From contig NC_083339.1 of the NCBI RefSeq assembly GCF_019175385.1, forward strand, positions 45,475,330 to 45,539,329: 64,000 nucleotides of DNA. The letters are read 5' to 3'. This document shows, piece after piece, positions 45,649-58,466 of the stretch. This stretch comes from Lycium barbarum. Lineage: Eukaryota > Streptophyta > Magnoliopsida > Solanales > Solanaceae. The first letter of the stretch is position 1. Each line of letters starts with the position of its first letter. The notes beneath the pieces are model-generated. The model did no database searches. It was not told where the DNA came from and saw only the letters and a program-made list of their open reading frames with translations. The translations under genes were made by a program, and so were the position numbers.

Positions 45649-47787
45649 TGTTACGCCTCTCGTTATCGCCGTAGGAGAACCTATAGTTTCTTGGTCGAGT
45701 ATACCTTTGGAATAGAGACCTGAGCTCGAGTTTTGGAGGTAGAAAGTGTCTTATCCCGTGTACAAAGGTACCAACAGGTATTCCAGGTAATTTATAGGAT
45801 TAGAAATTGAATGAATCGAATCGACGCAACCTGAACTGATTCAGGAAAATCTACGGACCGTCATTGTCGGTGTCATTATGATTTCGCAGTCTTGAATCTG
45901 CAGGTGCAAGTCGACGGACAGTCTATCGACCTGTTCGTCGAACCGCACCGCTGGAACTTTTTAGTTCCAAGTATAAATATATGATCCCACGACTTTATTT
46001 CTCATTTTTCTCTCTTCTAAGTCAAAGAAAAACCTAGTATATTTACTCCCAATATTTCCTATCATAATAGTGGAGATTTGGTAAGATCCGAGCCCCGTAA
46101 AACCCGAGCTTGTGAAGAAGAAGGGTGCTCCTAGAGTTTCATAAAAGTTGTGAAGCTTGGGAAGTTGAAGTTGAAGCTAATCCTTGGAATCTTAGACCCC
46201 TCAAGGTATGTAAATGATTTCTACCCTTGTATTTAAGTTAATTATCAAGATTTTGAGTGGTTTTAAGTGAAGAGAGGATACTTATAGAAGTGGTAAATGG
46301 ATGAAGGGTAAGATAGTGACTTGGGGCCATTTTAAGAGATGATTGGGAATGGACTTGAGTATATTTTGATATGTAAGTGTTGTCATTGTTGTTGTGGATA
46401 TTGTGGTTGATGTTGGATGGAATGTGAAGTTGAAGAGTTGTAAGCTTACAAGGGAAAGATTGTCCATAATTCGTTAAGCTCTATTTGTATTTAAAAATGG
46501 TTCGTAAATGAGGTAAATAGTCTAATTGAGGCTTACACTATCTTGAATTTAGACTTACCAGTTCGAGGAGTAGAAGATGGACGATTGGATATGTTCTAAG
46601 GTATGTTAAGGCTGCCCCTTTCTTTCTTTTGGCATGATCCTATGATATGAGCCAACTAGCGAGTAATCGAGCTTCCATATTACTCTACTCTTAGAAGCAC
46701 TAGGAGTACTTCAGCCTTTGATGTTCCCATACCCCGTATGATTGTTCCTTCTATTCATGGGTCTTGAGATTTCTTATGATGATGATGTTAGTTAAAAGGT
46801 TGTACATCGGAGGTAATGAGGCTTTATGTCACTCCGAGCGTTATACATATTGACCCATGACAAGAAGGCATTATATACGCGTGTACTATATGTATATGGG
46901 GTATGGGGGAAAGGGATAGGCGTTATATACACATTACCACCTGATCAGCTGGTGCACCGTGATGATGATTTATGGATCGGTCTGTACGTTCCTCAGCATT
47001 ATTATATGATATATGGATCGGGCTGTACGTTACTCGACACTATTATATGGGATATGGATCGGGCTGAACGTTCCTCAGCAGTATGACCTATATCTATATA
47101 TATATACATGAGCACGGTCATCATTAAGCGTATGCATATTATACGCCCACAGAGGCATTGTCAGTTATACATATTTATGCAGATACATACAGAAACTAGT
47201 TCATACAAATACATGCAGATAGTTATTTCAGCTTATGAGTTTAGATTTTTTCGTGACTCTTATATATATACATGTTACTCTTATGTCTTACATACTCAGT
47301 ACATTATCTGTACTGACTCCCCAATGCTCGGGGGGCTGCGTTTATGCTCGCAGGTTCAGGTAGACCGACAGCTGGTCCAGCTCAGTAGGAACTCTATATT
47401 CAGCAGTGGTCAGTGCGCTCCATTTGATCCGGAGCTGCAATCAGTTTTGGTATGCCACCCTTTTGAGATGTATACGCATAGGGGTATGATGGGGCCCTGT
47501 CCCGTTCTTTCTACAGCTTTATACCAGTAGAGGTCTGTAGACAGTTGTTTGTATTAGTCAGATGATATAGCCTTGTCGGCTTCTATTCTTTTGTGTACAG
47601 TATATGTTGCAGCCTAGCCGACTTTCACTGTTCCTTCAGCATGTATATGTATATATATGTAGACTGTACAGAGTGTATGATGTCACCCCTATTTATGAGA
47701 TCAATTTGAGTCACTTATGGGCCCTTGATGTTCAGTATGGTTCAGATATGTGTATCGGGGTGTTTGGTCACTAGCGGTCAGACACTC
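45649..47787 (+). repeat. 3' LTR of element C, 3' end lost
   Basis: Starts TGTTACGCCTCTCG and follows the 5' LTR until GTCAGACACTC at 47787, where the last 30 or so bases are replaced by unrelated sequence. Compared with the 5' LTR it lacks part of the GTCGACGG palindrome cluster and has a third copy of a ~60-bp GGATCGGGCTGTACGTTACTC-type unit (46974-47090). The tandem hairpin module is at 47297-47352 and the third hairpin at 47489-47505. Confidence 0.92.
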
Positions 47788-47917
47788 ATACTCTTAGTAG
47801 TCCTTGTATTATGGTGATATCATATTTTGGGAAAGGATTGTAATAACTACTTAAGTATTTCTATTTAAGATCGTTACGACTTGAAAGTGACTTTTATGCT
47901 TAATTCCTCTTTAGTAT
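47788..47917 (+). repeat. LTR fragment D, middle part
   Basis: Non-coding; probably the continuation of the LTR interrupted by element C at 10225. It is itself interrupted by solo LTR M. No features beyond LTR-like AT-rich sequence. Confidence 0.45.
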
Positions 47918-50522
47918 TGTCACGACCCAAACAGATAGGCCATGACCAGTGCTCGAATTGGACACCCGTATACGAACCTGCTCGATATGATCAGACCGAA
48001 ACTGGAAACAATATGGCAATCTGTAAAAGCACGCTGTAAATTCATCATATTATACTTCAAAAAGAACCTATCTCTTGAGAAGCCACAGCTAACCAAACAT
48101 AACAAAATATGCAAGCCGATAAGGCTGCCACTATGCACAGGAATATCCAAAACAAACTACATTTGCATAGCTGATCAAACCGTATATACGCAACCCACAT
48201 ATGTCTACAGACCTCTAAGAGTATAACAAAGCCTATGTCAAAAGAGCTGTACCAAAACGACTCGAGCTGCAGAACACTAGAGCCCTCCAAGCAGCTGAGC
48301 TGAAGTCCTAAATCGGAGGATCACCAAACTGAGTGTCTGTACCTGCGGGCATGAAACGCATCCCCCGAATAAAGGGGGTCAGTACGAATAGTGTACTACG
48401 TATGTAAGGCATGAAATCAACATGTACATAAAATCCTAGAAAACATTTGACATATGTCAATGAATGGACAAAATACATGCATCAGTACAGCTATATCAAA
48501 GAAACACATATATCCATAGAATTATCACAACAAAGGCCACAGTGTCACCCCCTGTCAACTGTGCCATATATATACACACCACAACAAAGGCCACAGCGTC
48601 ACCCCATGTCAACTGTGCCATACATATACACATCACAACAAAGGCCACAGCATCACCCTCTGTCAACTGTGCCGTACATATACACATCACAATAAAGGCC
48701 ACAGTGTCACCCCCTGTCAATTGTGCTATATATACACACAACAAAGGTCACAGCATCACCCCCTGTCAACTGTGCCGTACATATACACATCACAACAAAG
48801 GCCACAGCGTAACCCCCTGTCAACTGTGCCATATATACACACAACAAAGGTCACAGCGTCACCCCCTGTCAACTGTGCCTTATATATATGCAACAAAGGT
48901 CACAGCGTCACCCCCATCAACTGTGCCTTATATATACATGGAGAATGAAAATGAGTGCAGTGCATAATCAAAATGAAATAATAGAACTCTGTAATTTCAC
49001 AAAATAGCTATATACATATATTATACTCATGGCATGTATAGGAGTTCAACTAAAAACTATCGCTCTATCCCACCTTGAAGGAACAATTTATAACATGAGA
49101 TCAACAACAATGAAATTAATCGAGAAAATCATGAAATAGCTTAATATTTTTGCATCATTGTTGAAATCATATTTGAGACCTTTAAGCATAAAATCATCCT
49201 CAACGTAATCCTCATAAAAACATTCTCATTTTTAACGTCATAAGAAGCTTTAAGAGTCATAAACTTCTAGCTTTTGAAATCAAGGAGGTTATGGAAACAC
49301 TTATGGACTCATACCATAGGAATAATGCCTTTGAAAGAAAGGGACGAGCCTTAACATACCTTTCGGTCGCCTTAGTCGTTCAACGTTTATCCTTCCAAGC
49401 TCGTAAATCTACATATAAACCATTCATACTATTATTAGGCTCAATGTCATACGCTCATCTTAAGCTTTCAATTTAATTCCGTTTAGAATCTGCCGAAATT
49501 CGGGCAGCACCTCCCCTATTTATATGCCTAGCCCGAAATCACAATCCAACAACCAACAACAACAACAACAATACCAACATCACAACAATATTAGCAACCC
49601 CAATAGGCTCCATAAAGCAGCCCACACGCTGTTTTCCAACTTCCATAACTAACCAACTTACTACACAATTATTTAACGACTTTGTCTCCGAGAATAATCC
49701 TTAAATAATACCAAAAGAGAAAGATTCATACCTTTTTTTCTTGTTAAGACAGCAATATCCTCAATATCCACGCTAAAATCCACCGCAAAACAATACTAGA
49801 ATCACAACCATGCGTTACCCGGACCTAAACTACTACTCCGCTACTTGAAAATTGCTCACTTTTTGATTCCCTCTCTCTCTCTCTCTTCAATTTCTGGAAT
49901 TTTCTGGCAAAATATGATTAGAAAGGGGGTTTTTACCCTTTATATAAGGGTAAAATTCGGGTCGGGTCACTGTAGCATTTTACTATAGCAGTACTGTAGC
50001 AGGTCGGTACTGTAGCTGTACTGTAGCACGCGTTTCTGCTCTGTCAGCTGAAGTTGTAACATCCATGATTCTCTACTCTGATGTCCTATCGATGAGAAGT
50101 TTGTTGCGTTGGAAACTAGACTCGACGAACTTCATTTTACGCTTTTGTTTCACTTCCAAACACTTCATATGCTAAGAGATATTCGTCCCTCAATTTGGAC
50201 CAAAATTTTCACACAAAACATTATCGATCCTTTCTCCAAAGTCGTACTACTCCACTTCTTCCACTCATTTCCTTATAAAACCTTCTGGTATACCTTATAT
50301 ACATGATATTTATCATTAATCATACTTGATAATGGTCATGTGCTTTGGTTTCAAGGTTGTCCTTCCCGGTTACGACTTACGAGATCGTAATTCATCATTT
50401 ACTTACTTGTTACGAACTTCTCATGGCTTGTACCTTCCAAAACATCATGGAACGTCTCCGATACTCCATTAATATGGTGAAGTACGGGGCATGCTCATGC
50501 TCTGAGAATGCGAGGTGTAACA
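47918..50522 (-). repeat. Solo LTR M (2605 bp)
   Basis: Plus strand starts TGTCACGACCCAAACAG and ends GCGAGGTGTAACA. Flanks AGTAT (47913-47917) and GGTAT (50523-50527) form a target duplication with one change. The tandem hairpin module (CCCCC/GGGGG) is at 48341-48398, the donor-like motif at 49322-49372, and a cluster of TACTGTAGC repeats at 49970-50030. No second LTR or coding interior is present. Confidence 0.86.
48528..48945 (-). repeat. Tandem repeat of ~45-60 bp inside LTR M
   Basis: About eight units sharing ACAAAGGCCACAGCGTCACC and CTGTCAACTGTGCC, separated by a variable TATATACAC spacer. Because unit length varies, open frames occur on both strands (for example 48464-48967); these are repeat translations, not genes. 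Confidence 0.88.
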
Positions 50523-50618
50523 GGTATTTTCGCTTATTTTGGGATGTTAATGGTTAGTGTTGCCTTACTAGTACGGTTGGACTAGTGCCATCATGACTTG
50601 ATAATTTGGGTCGTGACA
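50523..50618 (+). repeat. LTR fragment D, 3' end
   Basis: Ends ATTTGGGTCGTGACA, a typical 3' terminus of a plus-strand gypsy LTR. No PBS follows, so it is a 3' or solo LTR end. Confidence 0.55.
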
Positions 50619-52015
50619 CCTAGCATGCTTTCCCCATAAATATCTAACTCCCACATATGTTTCACTAATTGGAGTCTAACCAAAAAGTAAATCGTAACCT
50701 ACCTTGATGCTGAGCTGGTGCCACGAACCGCCAAATCTAAGTCTTGCCCTTCCGAAGTGCCTCGGATCACTCGTAGTCTAACAATTAGCAATGCGAAATA
50801 AGCAAATGACTACAATAAACCAAGTAATCGGAAGAAGAATCAATTCAAGAAAGTTAATCAAAATACCCCTAACGAGTCACGAGGGCAAAACGGGAAATAA
50901 AGCGTGAAGTTACCTTACCCAAAGTCTCATTAGTCAATATTCTTAATCACATAAAGTACTAATCCCAAATGGTACCTCAATTTCAACAAATCAACCTAAA
51001 CCCCCAAACTAGAAAGAACCCTTATTTCTAGGATGTGATTTAAGAACTTAAAAGAGATTTAAGCCTAGAAGCTAACAGTCCTTTGACAAATATTAGAAAT
51101 CAGAATTTACCCAACTCAAATTGATTAAGAGAGGTTTAAAATCAAACTTAAGGTTTATAGACTCTTCTTCACTAAAACTCATACAAGAACTACCATGGAA
51201 GCTTAAGTAGAAAAGGAATACAAGATTAAGGAGATGAGAACTTACCCCTAAGATGCCTCCTCCAAGATGTTCTTCAAGAATCGCCGTAATTTCTCTTAGT
51301 ATAAGGTTCTTAGCTGTAGGGAACTAATGGTTCAGACTTAGGGATTTTAAAATGAGAACTAATCCCATGATCTCGCCACGATGATCGAAAGGTTCTCCAT
51401 GGTGGTAAGACTTCCTGCCATGGTAAAACTTCATTAAAAGGTAGACACTTACTATAGCAGGCACGACTCCACCATGGCAGGCCTGCTATGGCGCTATTGG
51501 GCTCGCTATGGCGAGAACACCAGACTCCATATTTTCTGGTTTTTCACAAAGTCCATCCCAAAATTCTGGCATCAACCCGAGGCCTCCCGGACACCAAGAA
51601 AATATGCACACACATTTAAAATCACACTACGAACTCACCCATGGCCTCAGAATTCCCAACGGAGGTCTAATTGACTAAGTCAACCCCCAAACCGCTAGAA
51701 TCAAGTTTCCAACCAAGTACCCAAAACGTACCCAACGCATCGGGAACCGAACCAACCACTCCACCAATTCAAAATCGACCCTCCGGACCTCAAGAAATCA
51801 ATGGAATTTCGAAAAAGGTCTGTTTACCCAAAAGTCAACAATTGGTCAGACACTTTTCACTTTAAGACTCTATTTCACATAAGTCATCATAAAACTCGGC
51901 CGACTATCCTAGGAACCGTACCCCCCATCCCGCAGGTCAAATTATTACTAACAGGGCTCGGAGAAGGGTCAACGAGGGTAAATGGTCAAAACTGCAATAA
52001 CGACCCGTTTTTACA
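50619..52015 (-). repeat. LTR-like fragment J
   Basis: Non-coding. Its right end on the plus strand (GCAATAACGACCCG then TTTTTACA) looks like the 5' terminus of a minus-strand LTR. A cluster of CCATGGCAGG / CTATGGCG palindromic motifs is at 51390-51520. The left end has no clear terminus. Short ORFs (51474-51865) are low-complexity and not recognised. Confidence 0.45.
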
Positions 52016-52373
52016 GTGGTTTTGTTAGTGGTGTTTGTGTACTTGTTATTGTGTAGATTGAAGTGTATTACGAGATGCTTAAGTTGTATTGTGGAAGAAA
52101 AGTTGGCTAAGGTATGTTAAGGAACCTTCTATCCTTCTTTTGGCATGATTCCGAACGAACAAAATGTAAACGAACGATACTCATAACGGCTCTACTCTCA
52201 ATAGTTGTAGAAGCTTATGTCCTTGTATTTGATTATGTATTTATGATCCTTATTTCATTAATATTTAGAACTTAATGAAGTATATGCTGATGATGTTAGT
52301 TTCATAACGATAATCCAAGGTATAATGACCTTACGTCACCCTGATAAAGTCCATAAGGTTTCTTCATCACTCT

Positions 52374-52428
<55 letters not shown>

Positions 52429-52435
52429 CCTTAAG
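52016..52435 (+). repeat. LTR fragment K with dinucleotide repeat
   Basis: Carries the donor-like motif AAGGTATGTTAAGG and CCTTCTTTTGGCATGATTCC at 52109-52148, so it is a plus-strand LTR fragment. It ends in (AC)n(AT)n at 52373-52428, immediately before the palindrome. Confidence 0.55.
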
Positions 52436-52651
52436 CTTATGTTAGTCAACTCATAACACAAACAACTTGAGCTTCCGAGATGTAACAGTATATAACGCTT
52501 GCAGCCACACACAGACTCATAATCTCATAATATCATATATATATATATATATGATATTATGAGATTATGAGTCTGTGTGTGGCTGCAAGCGTTATATACT
52601 GTTACATCTCGGAAGCTCAAGTTGTTTGTGTTATGAGTTGACTAACATAAG
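52436..52651. repeat. Perfect 216-bp palindrome
   Basis: Two 108-base arms are exact reverse complements with no spacer, centred between 52543 and 52544 in an alternating AT tract. The right arm contains the first 52 bases of LTR E (from 52600) preceded by 56 bases of flank; the left arm is their inverse. The result is two LTR 5' ends facing away from each other across the centre. Confidence 0.95.
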
Positions 52652-55600
52652 AATAAGGTGGACATGAAGTCCTTACGAGATTAAGGAGAGTATTTGATAA
52701 CCTTAAGTGAGTACATTAAGATTTTGAAGTCATATGAATCGGTGGAATTACGTTCGTCGAAGAAAGTAGAATATAAGTCATGTTTAGGACGATTTCGCTA
52801 CAATTGAGTTATACTTTGTTTAGTAATGACTTGAGGAGGAGATATAGTTCCCCTTAGATGGTTAATGAAGTGTTACACAAGTGCCAAGAAGGTTCTATAT
52901 GGATTGGAAGTCAAACGAATCGAAACGAGTAACTTATCAGATGGGGACACTTTGACGGACCATTTGACGAACCGTAGAATATTTGACGGCCCGTCAAATG
53001 GTGGAGCACCACTGTATAAAGTTACAGTGAGCCATGTTAGGCTAGGCAGTTTGACGGTGGACTTTGACGGACCGTAGGAATTTTGACGGTCCGTCAAAGT
53101 GGGCGTAGGATTACCCGACGGGATTTTAAGTTACACTTTATATATTTCATTTCACCTCATTTGAGCATATTATTTACCCAAATCAGATCCTTGAGCTCTC
53201 CAAAACCCTCTCTACAAGTTCATAAACTAATCCAAGCCAAAATCCAAGAAATTCAAGTGAATCAAAGAGAATCAAGTGCTAGGGAGCCCACTAGGGTTGG
53301 CGGAACTCAAGATTCCCTTCGGTGTTAGTGTTGGAGACTTCACTTTAGTTAAGTAAGCGGATCCAAGACTTGTTCTTGAATGATTAGGGTAACATTTTAC
53401 ATCTCTTGTATATGGTTAAGGTTGCTTGATTGTTGTACCATTTGGTTGAAGGAAGAAAAAGTGAAAATAGGGTTCAAGTATGAATTTGAGGATATTATGA
53501 GTTATAGATTAACTTGAATTGTGATTCTTGGCATGGTATGAGTATAATCTTGTTGTGGATGTTATCAATGATGTTGAGGAAGTATTGTATGTAAGTATAT
53601 ATGGTGTTGTGTTATAGCTATTGTTATTAATGATCATAAAAAAGGAGTTTTGGGGATTGGATGATGCTTAACTTGAATGAAGCCCCTTAATTGCGGTATT
53701 GTTAATAATGTCATTGTTGTTGGGAGTTGTTTTAGGAATTGGTAGAAGTATATGAAATAGGGGAAATGCTGCCCAATTTTCGCTACCTCATGAAATGCTC
53801 TAGTTTGAACTTAAGAGTGTCGTTAAGACTTAACCTTGGTATGAATCCTTTTAAAGGTAGATTTCTCAAGCTTTGAAGGTGAATGTTAAGTAGTTAAGAA
53901 TACATAAAGGTATGTAAGGCTAACCCTTCTTTCTTAAGGCATGATTCCAATGTTGTACATCTATTCATGAAATTCGCCATGTCTTCCATGATGTCTCCAT
54001 TTCTAGAAGTACTAAAGCTCATAAGTCTTGATACTCTCATGATATTGTTGATATCATCCTACGATAGTTGGGCCTCTAAGGAAAGATATAGTGATGATGA
54101 CGTTAATGATACTTATATACTCCTATGTATATATATGTATGGCTATTTGGTAATAACGAGCTTATGTGGCCGGGCATGATATCTACTGCGCGGATACCAC
54201 TACAGTTGGGTGGGTATAAGACCGAGCCTTGTTAGTGCTGGGTATGGATAACACCGAGCCTTGCCATGGCCAGGTATGGGTGACACCGAACCTTTATTGT
54301 CACGACCCGACTAGGGGCGGCGACGGGTACCCAGGGCTAACCACCGAGCACTGCTCGTTCTATTACTCATCATACTCATTTCGTAAGAAAATCATTTTTT
54401 TCCATTTGAGAACATAAATAATTTTATATACATAAGCTTCTCGGCTATCAAAATGATAATATATACATATATACAGTAGTGACCTTGTGAGACCATATAA
54501 CCCACATTGCGCATCTACGAGCCTCTACTAGAGTGCTAGACATAAGGACGGGATAGGACCCCGTCGTGCCCAAAACATGCATATATGTATATATATAAAG
54601 GAATGATCAAGCACCTCCGGAACAATGGAGTGCTCTCAATCAGGTAATAGCTCCTACGAGTCTGGATCAAGCTCACCTCCCTGTCTACCTGTGGGCATGA
54701 ACACAGCGTCCAAAGAAAACGGACGTCGGTATGAACATTGTACTGAGTATGTAAGACATGAATGAAATAAGCATAGTAGAAGAATCATAAATCATAGGAG
54801 AAGGATATAACCTGCATGAATTCCATAGATGAGTACATTTCATACATATATCGTATATTTACATAATCATAGAACATGTATTATCATAGCAATTTCATCA
54901 CCACATCATCATCATCATCGTTAACCCGCGTCCGGGTAACCATCATATGCCGCCCACTAGTGGTGTCATGCCTGACCCTCTAGGCACGGTGTAATCATAG
55001 CAGCCCGCATTAGCGGTAACATGCCCGGCAATCTAGGAACGATGGAATCATATGCAGCCCTCCTTAGCGGTGACATGCCCGGCCCTCTAGGCACGGTGGA
55101 ATCATATCGTCATATAATCAATCATAACTTCATCATTATTACACATCTCGTAGGCATAACATAATCTGATATTATCGATCATCTCATAGACATATCGTGA
55201 CTTAGCATCATTATACATTTATCATTAAGGACATACATTAGGATTTGAAGGTAACTATGGCTACGTCGAGGTGATATAAGGTCGTGAACCCCCGATTATA
55301 TTATGGAGAAATCATTAACATCATATCTCACCTTGAAGGAACTAACAATTTAAGGTGAGTGTACGCAAGGAGAAGCATCGATGAAAACATACTTAGAATT
55401 ATTAGCTTCATGGACATCCTTTATTATACTAGGATTTCTCATACTTATGTTCATCATCATTATTATCATGCTCGTATCATATTTCCTTTCTTAATCACGT
55501 GCGTATGTAGCTTCGTATATTCGTGGACTCATAGTCTCCATCGTATAGGAAGATCATGGAAAATTTCAAAGATTCATGCCTTAGAAAGAAAGGATTGGTC

Positions 55601-57057
55601 TTACATACCTTTTCCGTTTAACTAGTTTATCGCTTGCTTGCTCTCCTTCAACGCCCACGTTTCTACCTTCAAGAGAATTCACATTAACATTAGTTAATCG
55701 ACTATAAGAGCGTGTTACTATTTCTAGGGAAAATTGGGCAGCATTTCCATTATTTGTACTACTTTTCCCATGTTCTATATCAACTCCCAAACGTTCATAA
55801 CAACATTCACAATATCGCAAACAACAATCATCATTTATCTACATTTACCACAATTCACCATTTCCCTTCAATTTCTCCATAATTATGGTTATAGCTCATT
55901 ATCGTGTTTTCTCATATATCATACCTATTCCATGGTATAAATGTCATTTATAACATATTCACAATCACAACATACCAACATTCATAATTCATCCCAAGCT
56001 ATTGTTCAACAATGATACTATTTACTCATTCATGACCCATTTCCTATGTCTTTCTACCATTCAAGTGTCTTAACCTTCCAATACCTTAAACAACATCGAA
56101 TAACCATAAAAATCACCTTATATGATGGATGAACAACCCTTGAGTAGAACTTCTCTTCTTGCACTAAAACCCTAACTCACTTCCCTTGAGATTTCTTGGT
56201 GTAGATGAACTTTTGCTAGGTTTCACGCACTTGTTTTCATAGATTTGGTGTAGTTGATCTTGGTTTTCCCTTGAATCCTTGTGGATGAATGATGGAGAAG
56301 GTTCTAGAGGTTTCTTGGTGTGTGGAGGAGTGAGATGAAATGAAATAAAATGAAGGGAGGGTCCTTATATTAAAACATGAAAGTTGTCCCGACCGAGACA
56401 TACGGACCAACATACGGTCCGTACATTTTATACGGGCCGTATGTTTGGTCCAGTAGGTGATGTCCCCCTTGGATAAATATACGGCCTAACATACGGACAG
56501 TATATTTTGTACAGTCCGTATGTTGGGCCGCATAGTGCCCAGTTGTTCCGATTTCGTTCTCGTCGACTCGCTTGATCTCCAATCCTTATGGAACCTTCCT
56601 GACACTTGTTTAGCACCTCAATACCAATATAAGGGACATTATCACTCTTATCTAAGACATCATTACGCCATCATTAACTCGTCGCCCAAAATTCTTACCC
56701 GACACATAACATGTCCTTTGCTTTCCTTAACAACTTTCTTCCATTACGTCAAATGTCTTTGAACCTCGATTAGGATCATCAAATGCTACTTCTTACTTAT
56801 CGAAACATTGTATAGGTCATTCTCTACGCTAGCCTATTCACTGTACGCTAACGGGGAATTTTCCAAGGTGTAAAATTTATGGTTGGGTATGCTACTACTA
56901 TATATGTATGTGTTCAAATGGAAGGTTTCCACTAGAAAAAGGGTAAGTGAATTTGATGAACGTTGCAAGAGGTATATATGGCTCTACTACTTCATGACTC
57001 TTCTATCCCATGTTATACTTCATGTTATTACTATGTTACTGCTTATGTCTTACATAC
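52600..57057 (+). repeat. LTR E, 5' portion, split by F
   Basis: Starts TGTTACATCTCGG, homologous to the start of LTR I (58467), and runs to 57057, where G cuts it. TTTGACGG/CCGTCAAA palindromes at 52945-53100 precede a TATATATT box near 53139. The donor-like motif is at 53909-53948. GGGTATGG..ACACCGAGCC repeats at 54190-54297 are interrupted by solo LTR F. No coding sequence. Confidence 0.8.
54298..56875 (-). repeat. Solo LTR F (2578 bp)
   Basis: Plus strand starts TGTCACGACCCGACTAGG, as in I1, and ends CAAGGTGTAAAA, so the final CA has become AA. A perfect TTTAT duplication (54293-54297, 56876-56880) proves the ends. The third hairpin is at 54547-54565, the tandem hairpin module (CGTCC/GGACG) at 54689-54747, 53-bp-type repeats at 54950-55110, the donor-like motif at 55577-55620 and TACGG/CCGTA palindromes at 56395-56535. 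Confidence 0.92.
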
Positions 57058-57655
57058 TGTCACACCCCGACCTTACTAGGGTGTGATGGGTACCCGACCC
57101 TTACTTAGGGCCGAGCGAACCCTCAGACTCTTGCTGCACATAAAGTTACGTCAAACTTTTAAATCAAATCAGATAAAATACATAGTATTTTTTTTCTTTC
57201 TTTCAGAAATGTTCTTTCTCGAAGCTTCCAAGCGAACAAATCTATAGTCATACAAAATTCAATGCATAACACAGACCGACATATCGGCTGACGGAGCCGC
57301 TTACAGACTGACATACTATAACCACGACGCTGTCTCCAAAGTCTCTAACACCATACAGAAACCATAACACATATACCATACACTGACTTGGCAGTCCTCC
57401 AGGAGCAAACGGAGTTCGCCACCACTGCTGAAATATCTTTTATAGCGTCCTTGTCTCGTCTGGGAGTACCTGCGCGGCATGAAATGCAGCCCCCAAATAA
57501 CCGGGGGTCAGTACGGAATATGTACTGAGTATGTAGGACATAGAATACAGAAGCAGAACCATAATCGAAACAAACGGTACCAAGGGTGAGCATATTATCC
57601 AGATTGCCGAATTACTTACTTCTCAGACACAGATCATGCAGACCAATACCGACCA
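57058..57655 (-). repeat. LTR fragment G (type of solo LTR N, reversed)
   Basis: Starts TGTCACACCCCGACC, the reverse complement of the N-type LTR end. It keeps the tandem hairpin module (57466-57529; CCCCC/GGGGG) and stops near 57655 without a terminus. CATAC precedes it (57053-57057). Confidence 0.75.
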
Positions 57656-58466
57656 TAATGATGTTCCTATAACGATAATGATGTCATTTATTGTTTACCC
57701 TCACCTTATGTACTATTTCCTTCTAGGTGAGGCAGAATACTTATAAATGCTCCATAATGAAATCGGGGGTTCATGACCTTATGTCACACCGACATAGCCA
57801 TAATTTCCTTCAAGTTCTAATGTATGTCTCTAATGATAAACGTATAATAATGCTAATCATGATACGTCTATGAGGTGATCAATAATGTTAGTTTATAGTA
57901 TGCCTACGCTATGTATGAGAATGTTAAGTTATGGATGATTATGTGACGTTATGATTACACCGTGCCTAGTTGGCTAGACATGTCACCGCTAATGCGGGCT
58001 GCTTATCATTACACCGTGCCTAGATGGCCGGACATTTCACCACTAATGCGGGCTGCTTATGGTTCCACCGTGCCTGAAAGGCCGGACATGACCACCACTA
58101 GTGGGCTGCATATGAGTACACTGTGCTTAGTAGGCCGGACATGACCACCACTAGTGGGCGGCATATGATGGTTACCCGGACGCGGGTTAACGATGATGAT
58201 GATGATGTGAGGATATAGGTGCTATGATGATACATGTTCCATGATTATATAAATAAACGATATATGCATCCAATGTATTCATCTATAGAACTCATGTACG
58301 TTATATCCTTATCCTATGGTTTATGATTCTTCTACTATGCGTATTTCATTCATGTCTTACATACTCAGTACAATGTTCGTACTGACGTCCGTTTTCTTTG
58401 GATGATGTGTTCATGCCCACAGGTAGACAATAAGGTAAGCTTGATCCAGATTCGTAGGAGCTGTTA
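57656..58466 (+). repeat. LTR fragment H
   Basis: Homologous to 59850-60450 of LTR I: CTCACCTTATGT..AGGTGAGGCAGAATA, the 53-bp-type GGCCGGACAT repeats (57955-58180), and the tandem hairpin module at 58366-58422. It breaks at 58466, where element I begins; TGTTA just before would be the left target duplication of element I. Confidence 0.78.

Larger units (their letters stand above)
10226..47787 (+). mobile_element. Element C: old gypsy element split by nested insertions
   Basis: A plus-strand chromovirus with 5' LTR (10226-12459), PBS, gag and pol with many stops, polypurine tract and 3' LTR (45649-47787). Its interior is interrupted by I1 (13506-39063) and solo LTR I2 (39211-41644). Removing both and one copy of each target duplication restores gag continuity. 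The LTRs differ by roughly one base in ten at their starts by eye, so it is one of the oldest insertions. The base block before it is GTATT; the right duplication is lost with the last bases of the 3' LTR. Confidence 0.92.

Noticed and set aside
48464..48967. Overlapping long ORFs on both strands, up to 167 aa
   Set aside because: They translate a tandem repeat inside solo LTR M in several frames at once; no non-repeat protein content.
52371..52651. Palindrome as a MITE or foldback transposon
   Set aside because: The arms include the first 52 bases of an LTR, no separate target duplication is seen, and there is no spacer; an inverted duplication fits better.
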